Part shown: in pieces, positions 1 through 5,475 of the stretch | Layout: every line of letters starts with the position of its first letter | Position numbering within the stretch: position 1 is the stretch's first letter | Assembly (NCBI GenBank): GCA_011051075.1 | Contig: DREN01000081.1 | Location: forward strand, 1 to 5,950 | Source of the DNA: Deltaproteobacteria bacterium | GTDB lineage: Bacteria; Desulfobacterota; DSM-4660; Desulfatiglandales; Desulfatiglandaceae | Direction: 5' to 3' | Length of the DNA stretch: 5,950 nucleotides | Program-made: the position numbers and the translations under genes | The notes under the pieces: model-generated | Told to the model about the DNA's origin: nothing | Database searches by the model: none | The model's input: only the letters and a program-made list of their open reading frames with translations

Positions 1-123
1 CTTACGAAAAACAGTACAGCGCGCCGGATTGCCTAAAGCAGACTTAAGCTGCCCAAAGGTCGCTATTTTATGGTGTTTTAGAAACTTCTCGATAGCCTGT
101 GTAGAGTATTTTATCTTGTTCAT
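1..123 (-). CDS. Partial small winged-helix/HTH-like protein, N-terminus only
   Basis: An open frame starts with ATG at 121-123 on the minus strand and runs without a stop to the window edge, giving 41 residues. The N-terminal part (STQAIEKFLKHHKIATFGQL) followed by a short helix-like stretch ending CTVFRK looks like a helix-turn-helix: an amphipathic helix, then 'IATFGQLKSAL', then a turn and a possible recognition helix. From memory, small proteins in environmental deltaproteobacteria and related bacteria carry a similar 'IAT..ELK.ALG....TVFRKL' start, but I cannot name a family or function. The start has no convincing Shine-Dalgarno, and the region just upstream is a decayed transposase, so the gene could itself be a remnant or could have lost its original promoter. 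Most of the protein lies outside the window. Confidence 0.5.
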   Translation of the reverse strand, partial: MNKIKYSTQAIEKFLKHHKIATFGQLKSALGNPARCTVFRK

Positions 124-154
124 AATGAGACTATTAGCCCAATATTATGATAAT

Positions 155-350
155 TTAATTTTGCGCCAATCCTAAGCGGGCGATGATGCCGGCTCTTAAA
201 GGATTGCGATGAATATAGCAGGAAAGCCTCATCAAATACGCATCGTTTTGAACAATAATGCTTTTAAAACGGCCCTGAAACAAATGACCGGAACGAAAAT
301 GTCTGTTGTTAAATCTCCGGGTATATGTCCTTATTGCACTCCTTGTTTAT
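155..350 (-). pseudogene. Remnant of REP-associated / IS200-like (Y1) transposase, C-terminal part
   Basis: The minus strand encodes a recognisable piece of the REP-associated tyrosine transposase family: TYTRRFNNRHFRSGHLFQGR, then KSIIVQNDAYLMRLS, then CYIHRNPLRAGII, ending in TAA at 155-157. Family members typically read '..YTRYFNRRH.RSGHLFQGRYK' and 'YIHLNPVRAG' here. The conserved N-terminal half with the HUH metal-binding histidines is absent: homology stops about 20 codons upstream, right at the end of the SDR gene. A frameshift is visible near 329-336. One frame reads GHKQGVQ and meets TAA at 331-333, while the matching continuation RTYTRRF lies in the other frame, as if about two bases had been inserted. 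It cannot encode an active enzyme and is best read as a decayed mobile-element fragment. No terminal repeats were identified. Confidence 0.78.
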
Positions 351-353
351 GCC

Positions 354-1118
354 CTAACAGGCAGTCCAACCGCCATCAATACAGATAATCTGGCCGGTGA
401 TAAAATCTGAGGCCGGAGCCGCCATAAATATGACGATCCCCTCAAGCTCATGCAGTTTCCCCCATCGACCCATAGGCGTCCGCTCGTTGATGAACTTGAA
501 CCTTTCCGGGTCATCACGAATCTGTTTCACCATATCCGTCTCAAAATAAGTTGGAGCGATGGCGTTCACACGAACCCCACTTTTTGCCCACTCCAAGGCC
601 ATGATTCTGGTCATCTCATTCACACCGCCCTTGGCAGAACCGTAAGCCAGTTGGTTTATAATGGCGACCTGGCCCACAATTGAGCTTATATTAATCACCT
701 TCCCGTAGCCTCGCTCTATCATTTGTGGAACCACCGCCTGAGCAACCAAATAGTAGCTCTTTAGGTTGGTATTAATAATAAGGTCCCATTTGTCTTCCGG
801 GAATCCAAGCGCAGGTACCCGGTGGTTTGTTCCAGTGTTGTTTACCAGGATATCAACCCTCCCAAAGTTCTGGAGAACCCCGTCCACACATTCATGAATA
901 CTTTCCTTGGAAGTAGCCTCTAAGAAAAATCCGGCAGAATCTCTTCCCAAATCTCTGATAGCCCCGGAAACCCTTTTCAGATCATCCTCCACCCGACCGC
1001 ATACCGCCACATCAGCCCCGGCCTTGGCCAGGGCCATAGCCTCCACTTCACCGAGGCCCCGTGTGCTCCCGGTAACCATAGCTACCTTGCCTGTCAGATC
1101 AAATATATCCAAGCCCAT
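354..1118 (-). CDS. SDR-family NAD(P)-dependent oxidoreductase (FabG / gluconate 5-dehydrogenase-like)
   Basis: A cytoplasmic short-chain dehydrogenase of 254 residues, the normal length for classical SDRs. The Rossmann glycine motif TGSTRGLG is at residues 16-23 and NNTG (usual NNAG) at 93-96. The catalytic tetrad is complete: N118, S146, Y159 and K163 (YGSAK). The C-terminus, ITGQIICIDGGWTA, is typical of the gluconate 5-dehydrogenase/2-deoxygluconate 3-dehydrogenase-like branch, where PT instead of PG (P189-T190) is, as I recall, common. Arg20 in the glycine loop and Arg42 after strand 2, with no acidic residue there, suggest NADP(H) preference (inference). The ATG is preceded by GGAGG eight bases upstream. 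It is transcribed away from the acyl-CoA ligase at 1453, across a shared 334-bp upstream region. It could oxidise a hydroxyacyl-CoA or reduce a ketoacyl-CoA or sugar acid; the substrate is not readable from sequence. A transposase remnant begins immediately after its TAG stop. Confidence 0.93.
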   Translation of the reverse strand: MGLDIFDLTGKVAMVTGSTRGLGEVEAMALAKAGADVAVCGRVEDDLKRVSGAIRDLGRDSAGFFLEATSKESIHECVDGVLQNFGRVDILVNNTGTNHRVPALGFPEDKWDLIINTNLKSYYLVAQAVVPQMIERGYGKVINISSIVGQVAIINQLAYGSAKGGVNEMTRIMALEWAKSGVRVNAIAPTYFETDMVKQIRDDPERFKFINERTPMGRWGKLHELEGIVIFMAAPASDFITGQIICIDGGWTAC

Positions 1119-1452
1119 TTATTCTTCCTCCATAACAGATCCGGCAAAATATTTCGTCTTCATCCCTTTTCTGATCCTTTGGTCCGGTTACGACTCATTG
1201 TTCATTAACCTGGAACTTTTCGCTTGTCAAGGAACCCTTTGGCATATCTACTCAGGCAGGTCCTTTGTCACTGCCTTACAAGCCAGGATCGATCGTCCGT
1301 TGATCCCCATCCGAACAAAGCGTATGCGGGTCAACGGGCAAAATTTCTTTCTTCTAACCTATCACTTGACACAACTCAATCCGATATAATAGATTTCACG
1401 CAAGAGCATCTCAGTCCTTCATTATTCCTTGCGAAATTAAAAAGGATCTAAA
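1119..1452. other. Divergent intergenic region between SDR and acyl-CoA ligase genes
   Basis: This 334-bp stretch separates two divergently transcribed genes and carries no gene I can support; the frames open across it show no domain-like sequence. It holds the SDR Shine-Dalgarno at its left end, a possible plus-strand promoter near 1366-1390, and an AAGGA ribosome site ahead of the ligase. A short inverted repeat, AGGCAG (1254-1259) with CTGCCT (1271-1276) and an 11-base loop, and the self-complementary GATCGATC (1287-1294) are candidate regulator-binding or hairpin elements. Neither is strong enough to assign to a regulator. A consensus-like TTGACA is also present on the minus strand (1225-1230), but no good -10 element follows it. 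Confidence 0.7.
1366..1390 (+). promoter_or_regulatory. Candidate promoter for the acyl-CoA ligase gene
   Basis: A perfect TTGACA (1366-1371) and a perfect TATAAT (1385-1390) lie about 62 bases upstream of the ligase start codon. Their spacing is only 13 bases, well short of the usual 16-18 for sigma-70 promoters, so they may not be used together. The TATAAT could work with another upstream contact, or the TTGACA with a weaker hexamer a few bases downstream of TATAAT. The position and strand fit transcription of the ligase. Confidence 0.38.
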
Positions 1453-3135
1453 ATGGACTCGATTTACGAGAAGCGGCCTTGGCTTAGGAACTATCCCAAG
1501 TGGGTCCCCCACGACCTGGAGATAACCTCTGATACTGCCCTGGGTGACTTCAGGAGATCAGCCGCCGGAACGCCGGAAATGCCGGCGGTGTTTTACTTTA
1601 ATCATGCAATATCCTACAAAGATATCGATACCCTCTCGGATAACCTGGCCACGGCCTTTGAGGCCCTTGGGCTTAAAAAGGGAGATCGGATCGTCATCGA
1701 CCTTCAGAATGTCCCCCAGTTCCTGATTGCGACCTATGCTGCCTGGAAGACCGGGGCCATAGTCGTACCCCTGAACCCCATGTACAGGGAAAAGGAACTG
1801 GCCTATTTCTGCCAGGATTCGGGCGCCAAGCTGTTTGTGACCCTTGATGAAATAGCGTCAAGTCTGGATCTCTCCTTTCTGAGGGATACGTCCGTAGAAA
1901 AAGTCATCACAACATCTCCCTTGGATTTCCTTCCCCCTGAAACCGATCCTCCTGACCTCTTAAAAACAGTCAAAAAGATCCCTGTCTCCGGGACCATGGA
2001 CATGTTGGAAATGATCGAGGCCTTCAAAGACAAAAAGCCGGATGATCCTGGGTTAACCCCTGAAGATGTAGCCTATCTGACCTATACCTCAGGAACCACC
2101 GGCCCCCCAAAAGGGGCAATGAACACACATGGCAACATCGCCTTTAACGCCCGCGTGTATCAGTCCATGCAGAAGATCGACGAGAATGACGTGGTACTCG
2201 GCGTGGCCCCCCTGTTCCATGTAACAGGTGAGGTAGCCCATCTCGCCATCGCCGCGTTGGCCGGGATTCCGGTTGTTCTCTATTACCGTTTTGATCCGGG
2301 TGAGACACTACGTCTCATCGAAAAGTGGAAGGTCACGGTAACTGTTGCGTCTATTACCGTATATATCGCCCTGATAAATCATCCGGATATCAAAAAGAGG
2401 GACCTCTCAAGTTTTGTAAAGGCATATAGCGGAGGGGCCCCTGTTTCAGAGGCCACTGTCAACCAATTCAAGGACCTGACTGGTTTATACCTTTATAATG
2501 TTTATGGCATGACTGAAACAAACTCCCCTTCCCACATTGTACCCTGGGGAAAAAGGGCACCTGTAGATATGGAAAGCGGGGCCCTATCAGTAGGGGTTCC
2601 TGTCCCGAACTGTGTTATAAAGATAATGGACTTGGAAGATGGCACAAAGGAACTTGTCCCCGGCGAAGTGGGAGAAATCGTTGATTCCGGACCAATCGTG
2701 ATACCTGGTTACTGGCAAAAACCAGAAGAAACAGAACACGCCATCCGTAATGGCTGGCTTTATACCGGCGATGTAGGTAAGATGGATGAGAACGGCTGGT
2801 TCTACGTGGTAGATCGCAAAAAGGATATGATCGTGGCTTCCGGCTACAAGGTATGGCCCCGGGACGTGGAAGACGTGATCTATCAGCATCCTGCGGTAAA
2901 GGAGACCGCGGTTGTGGGTGAGCCAGATCCTTACCGCGGGGAGACGGTAAAGGCATTTGTGGCCTTAAAGGATGGGATGGGGGACTCTGTTACACCTGAA
3001 GAGATTATATCTTTTTGCAAGGCCCGTATGGCCGCATACAAATATCCGCGGAAAGTGGAATTTGTCTCTGAAATCCCCAAAACCCTCACGGGAAAGTTCC
3101 TTCGCCGAACCCTCAGGGAACAGCGGAACTCCTGA
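1453..3135 (+). CDS. AMP-forming acyl-CoA ligase (long/medium-chain fatty-acid or aryl acid type)
   Basis: A cytoplasmic ligase of the ANL adenylating superfamily that activates a carboxylic acid with ATP and CoA to acyl-CoA, AMP and pyrophosphate. At 560 residues it is full length. Motifs are in order: the phosphate-binding loop YTSGTTGPPKG (211-221), substrate-pocket SGGAPV (326-331), YGMTETNS (351-358), ribose-binding YTGD (D440), hinge DRKKDMI (D454-R455) followed by the A8 loop SGYKVWP (463-469), and C-terminal PKTLTGK with catalytic Lys548. All catalytic residues appear intact. The ATG is preceded by AAGGA about eight bases upstream. The dehydratase-like gene follows 86 bp downstream on the same strand, with a GC-rich hairpin between them, so the two may be partly or separately transcribed. 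The overall style (KKGDRIVIDLQNVPQF, LNPMYREKEL) resembles FadD-like long-chain ligases; the acid actually used cannot be read from the sequence. Confidence 0.95.
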   Translation: MDSIYEKRPWLRNYPKWVPHDLEITSDTALGDFRRSAAGTPEMPAVFYFNHAISYKDIDTLSDNLATAFEALGLKKGDRIVIDLQNVPQFLIATYAAWKTGAIVVPLNPMYREKELAYFCQDSGAKLFVTLDEIASSLDLSFLRDTSVEKVITTSPLDFLPPETDPPDLLKTVKKIPVSGTMDMLEMIEAFKDKKPDDPGLTPEDVAYLTYTSGTTGPPKGAMNTHGNIAFNARVYQSMQKIDENDVVLGVAPLFHVTGEVAHLAIAALAGIPVVLYYRFDPGETLRLIEKWKVTVTVASITVYIALINHPDIKKRDLSSFVKAYSGGAPVSEATVNQFKDLTGLYLYNVYGMTETNSPSHIVPWGKRAPVDMESGALSVGVPVPNCVIKIMDLEDGTKELVPGEVGEIVDSGPIVIPGYWQKPEETEHAIRNGWLYTGDVGKMDENGWFYVVDRKKDMIVASGYKVWPRDVEDVIYQHPAVKETAVVGEPDPYRGETVKAFVALKDGMGDSVTPEEIISFCKARMAAYKYPRKVEFVSEIPKTLTGKFLRRTLREQRNS

Positions 3136-3163
3136 TCCGGATAGACCGAACTTACGAATTTAC

Positions 3164-3180
3164 TCCCGCGAGACGCGGGA
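3164..3180 (+). terminator. GC-rich hairpin after the acyl-CoA ligase, possible terminator or attenuator
   Basis: A perfect 7-bp inverted repeat, TCCCGCG (3164-3170) and CGCGGGA (3174-3180), has a 3-base AGA loop. It is followed by the pyrimidine tract TCTTCTCTTT (3181-3190). The hairpin begins 29 bases after the ligase stop and ends 30 bases before the next ribosome-binding site. The T tract is interrupted by C residues, so termination may be only partial. It could instead stabilise the upstream transcript. Confidence 0.45.
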
Positions 3181-3210
3181 TCTTCTCTTTGAACCCGTGA
3201 ACTGTTACGA

Positions 3211-3217
3211 AAGGAGG
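3211..3217 (+). promoter_or_regulatory. Shine-Dalgarno that fixes the GTG start of the dehydratase-like gene
   Basis: AAGGAGG is a near-perfect anti-16S match placed four bases before the GTG at 3222-3224. The nearest downstream ATG (3235-3237) is out of frame. The protein read from GTG starts MELINGAEYIESLRSLNP, which aligns with the usual N-terminus of 4-hydroxybutyryl-CoA dehydratases (…AEQYIESLRKLN), so GTG is the supported start. The short spacing is slightly tight. Confidence 0.75.
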
Positions 3218-3221
3218 AACA

Positions 3222-4682
3222 GTGGAACTCATAAATGGAGCGGAATATATTGAAAGCCTGCGGAGCCTGAACCCGAAGATCTACTATAAGGGGAAAAGGA
3301 TCGATGATGTGACCCGTCATCCGGCCACGGCCCCCCATGTACGGGCCGCGGCAATGACATACGCCCTGGCCAGTAACGAGGAGTACAGGGATCTGGCCCT
3401 CACCACCTCCCACCTTACGGGACGTACAATCAGCCGTTTTACCCACGTCCACCAGGGCATCGAAGATCTGATCAAGAAGATCAAGCTCCTGCGCGTCCTG
3501 GGCCAGAAGACCGCCACCTGCTTTCAGAGGTGCGTGGGTCATGACGGGATAAACGCCACATATTCAGTGCTCTATGAGATGGATGAGAAGTACGGTACCG
3601 GTTATCTGGAGCGTTTCAAGAAATGGCTTATCCGTATTCAGGACAAAAACCTTATGGTTGTGGGGGCCATGACCGATCCCAAGGGGGACCGGTCCAGATC
3701 ACCCGCTGACCAGCCCGATCCTGACCAGTACGTTCACGTGGTGGAACGTAGGGAAGACGGGGTGGTCATCCGGGGGGCCAAGCTCCATATGACCGGAGCG
3801 GTCAACTCCCACGAGATCCTGGTCATGCCCACCTCGGCCATGGACGAGCGTTCAAAGGACTATGCCGTGGTCTGTGCCATCCCCATTAACGCGCCCGGGG
3901 TCACCATGATCTTCGGACGCCAGGCCAGCGACTACCGCCGGGATTTGAGGGAGCGCATAGACGTGGGCAAGCCCTCTTTCGGGGCTGTGGGCGGGGAGGC
4001 GGTCATCGCCTTTGAGGATGTGTTCGTTCCCACGGAGCGGATCTTCATGGACGGGGAAACAGACTTTACGGGCATGCTCGTCTACAGATTCGCCGCTCAC
4101 CACCGCGCCAACTACGGGGCCTGCAAGACCGGGTTAATGGATGTGCTTACAGGGGCGGTGAGCTACCTGGCGCAGATTCAGGGGACTTCAAGGGCCTCCC
4201 ATGTAAAGGACAAGGTTACCGAGATGATACACCTGTGTGAGACCCTCTACTCCTCCTCCATTGCCTGCTCTGCCGAGGGCTGGCCGACCCCCTCGGGGGC
4301 CTATATGGTGGATACCATGCTGGCCAACGTGTGCAAACAGAACGTGACCCGGTTTCCCTTCGAGATCGCTCGCCTTGCCGTGGACCTGGCCGGCGGATTC
4401 CTGGCCACCCTGCCCAGCCAGTACGACCTGGAAAGTGAGGAGGTCGGCCACCTGGTAAAGAAATATTTTTCCGGTGTGGAGGGTATTCCCACCGAGCACC
4501 GTATCAAGATCGCCCGGCTTATTGAGGCCATGACCGGGGGCACCGCCCTCATCGAATCCATGCACGGCGCAGGCTCACCCCAGGCCCAGAGGGTGATGAT
4601 CTTCAGGGAGGGGGAGCTGGACAAGAAGATAAGACTTGCCAAGGCCCTTTTGGGAATACCTGTTAGGCAGGACAAGAAATAG
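3222..4682 (+). CDS. 4-hydroxybutyryl-CoA dehydratase (AbfD)-like FAD/[4Fe-4S] protein
   Basis: A 486-residue member of the HpaB/AbfD superfamily (4-hydroxyphenylacetate 3-hydroxylase fold). The closest enzyme I recognise is AbfD of Clostridium aminobutyricum, which dehydrates 4-hydroxybutyryl-CoA to crotonyl-CoA and also isomerises vinylacetyl-CoA. The AbfD cluster ligands Cys99, Cys103, His292 and Cys299 match C100 and C104 (CFQRC), H294 and C301 (HRANYGAC). Catalytic Tyr296, Lys300, Glu257 and Glu455 appear to match Y298, K302, E259 (GGEA) and E445 (IESMHGAGSPQAQR). The FAD-region TG..NSHE corresponds to T191-E198. HpaB hydroxylases lack the cluster ligands, so a dehydratase or isomerase role is far likelier than hydroxylation. 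Relative to the clostridial enzyme, as I remember it, a short segment near residues 403-420 is missing. It starts with GTG and sits downstream of a CoA ligase, which could supply its thioester substrate. The substrate may not be 4-hydroxybutyryl-CoA. Confidence 0.9.
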   Translation: MELINGAEYIESLRSLNPKIYYKGKRIDDVTRHPATAPHVRAAAMTYALASNEEYRDLALTTSHLTGRTISRFTHVHQGIEDLIKKIKLLRVLGQKTATCFQRCVGHDGINATYSVLYEMDEKYGTGYLERFKKWLIRIQDKNLMVVGAMTDPKGDRSRSPADQPDPDQYVHVVERREDGVVIRGAKLHMTGAVNSHEILVMPTSAMDERSKDYAVVCAIPINAPGVTMIFGRQASDYRRDLRERIDVGKPSFGAVGGEAVIAFEDVFVPTERIFMDGETDFTGMLVYRFAAHHRANYGACKTGLMDVLTGAVSYLAQIQGTSRASHVKDKVTEMIHLCETLYSSSIACSAEGWPTPSGAYMVDTMLANVCKQNVTRFPFEIARLAVDLAGGFLATLPSQYDLESEEVGHLVKKYFSGVEGIPTEHRIKIARLIEAMTGGTALIESMHGAGSPQAQRVMIFREGELDKKIRLAKALLGIPVRQDKK

Positions 4683-4683
4683 C

Positions 4684-4708
4684 GCTGTCAGTCCTTTGCC
4701 CGGACAGC
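4684..4708. terminator. Weak hairpin in the convergent gap, possible bidirectional terminator
   Basis: The 31-bp gap between the two convergent stop codons contains GCTGTC (4684-4689) and GACAGC (4703-4708), a 6-bp inverted repeat with a 13-base loop. An alternative pairing of GCTG/CAGC plus TCC/GGA is also possible. There is no clear T tract on either strand, so the terminator call rests mainly on position between converging genes. Confidence 0.3.
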
Positions 4709-4713
4709 AAAGA

Positions 4714-5460
4714 TCAGCCGAACTCCGGTTTTTTGAAACCGAGTCTTGTGAAGTATTCATCTGGAATCAGTTCAGGGCTCTTGTAGAAGTGCCAGTAGCA
4801 TGGTTCGGCCGCATCATCGGAATAGCCCGTGACCCAGAGGGGATAACCTCCCCATTCAATGGGCAGGATCTCGTTTATGGCGCAATGGATACAGTAGTAG
4901 GGCACGTTTTTTCGGCCCCAGCTCCATGGGTAGGCCTTTTTTGTAACCCCGAAGTTATATGGGGGCCCGAGCCTGGATGGAGTCCCGTCCACAGGGTCTC
5001 CCCGCCGCATCCGCCCCCCGCTCCCGCAGGGATCCATCCTGATACTGTACCGGTCCTTTTCCTCTACAATCTCGATGGCCCCATCCTGGTCGGGACCGCA
5101 ACGATGAGATCTCATGACCTCTGCGTTGACATAGACACGCTCCTCAACCGACATCTTGGAGAGGCCCTTCCATGTCCGCCGCATCATCCAGGTTTCCTGG
5201 CTGGATCGACATACCTCGTAGACGGCCTCCTCACCATCCCTTTCGGAGATCTTCGTGAAAATGTCCCAGATCCAGTCACAAAAAAGGTCATGAAGGGCCT
5301 TTCCTTCAGGGATGAAATATCCTGCGAGGGCCTTGGCCTCATCGTAACGTCCCGCGGCGATAGCCCTTGTTATCATTTCCTGTGTAGGCCTTCCCAGGTC
5401 TTCCCAGTCGTCTCTCCTGAGCAGACGTCTGAGTTTCTCAGATTCCGCTAACTTCAACAT
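4714..5460 (-). CDS. Conserved-looking hypothetical protein, Cys-rich, possibly metal-binding
   Basis: A 248-residue protein I cannot assign to a characterised family. The N-terminal ~110 residues are helical and charged (ESEKLRRLLRRDDWEDLGRP, then RAIAAGRYDEAKALA, which resembles a repeat-like helix pair). The C-terminal half is rich in conserved-type motifs: HRCGPDQDG (H119, C121), MDPCGSGGRM (C145), YPWSWGRKNVPYYCIHC (C190 and C193, a CxxC), EWGGYPLWV, and PCYWHFYK (C221, H224), ending in PDEYFTRLG. Spaced Cys/His residues suggest a zinc or iron-sulfur site, or a redox-active thiol pair (inference). There is no signal peptide or membrane segment. The ATG has AGGAG five bases upstream, and the start lies only 15 bp after the stop of the acyl-CoA ligase at 5476, so the two are very likely one operon. 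The long opposite-strand frame across it starts inside the dehydratase gene and reads as proline-rich antisense sequence, so the minus strand is the coding one. Confidence 0.85.
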   Translation of the reverse strand: MLKLAESEKLRRLLRRDDWEDLGRPTQEMITRAIAAGRYDEAKALAGYFIPEGKALHDLFCDWIWDIFTKISERDGEEAVYEVCRSSQETWMMRRTWKGLSKMSVEERVYVNAEVMRSHRCGPDQDGAIEIVEEKDRYSIRMDPCGSGGRMRRGDPVDGTPSRLGPPYNFGVTKKAYPWSWGRKNVPYYCIHCAINEILPIEWGGYPLWVTGYSDDAAEPCYWHFYKSPELIPDEYFTRLGFKKPEFG

Positions 5461-5475
5461 GGCGTCTCCTGTTGC

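Noticed and set aside
1202..1230. Minus-strand promoter for the SDR gene from TTGACA at 1225-1230
   Set aside because: The -35-like hexamer is perfect, but the sequence 16-18 bases downstream (TTAATGAA region) matches the -10 consensus poorly, so it is not called.
1254..1276. Inverted repeat AGGCAG/CTGCCT as a regulator operator or terminator
   Set aside because: Only six base pairs with an 11-base loop and no T tract; such a repeat is expected by chance in a region this size.
907..1389. Plus-strand open frame of 160 codons from the SDR gene into the intergenic region
   Set aside because: Most of it is antisense to the SDR N-terminus and its remainder shows no protein-like motif.
2931..3542. 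Minus-strand open frame of 203 codons across the ligase end and dehydratase start
   Set aside because: It overlaps two well-supported genes on the opposite strand, spans their intergenic hairpin, and has no recognisable domain.
3222..4682. Annotation as 4-hydroxyphenylacetate 3-monooxygenase (HpaB)
   Set aside because: The fold is shared, but the four iron-sulfur ligands and dehydratase catalytic residues of AbfD are conserved, which hydroxylases of this superfamily lack.
4636..5451. Long plus-strand open frame (271 codons) opposite the Cys-rich protein
   Set aside because: It begins inside the dehydratase gene, reads as low-complexity proline-rich sequence without domains, and is antisense to a minus-strand frame with a good ribosome site, operon spacing and motif-rich sequence.
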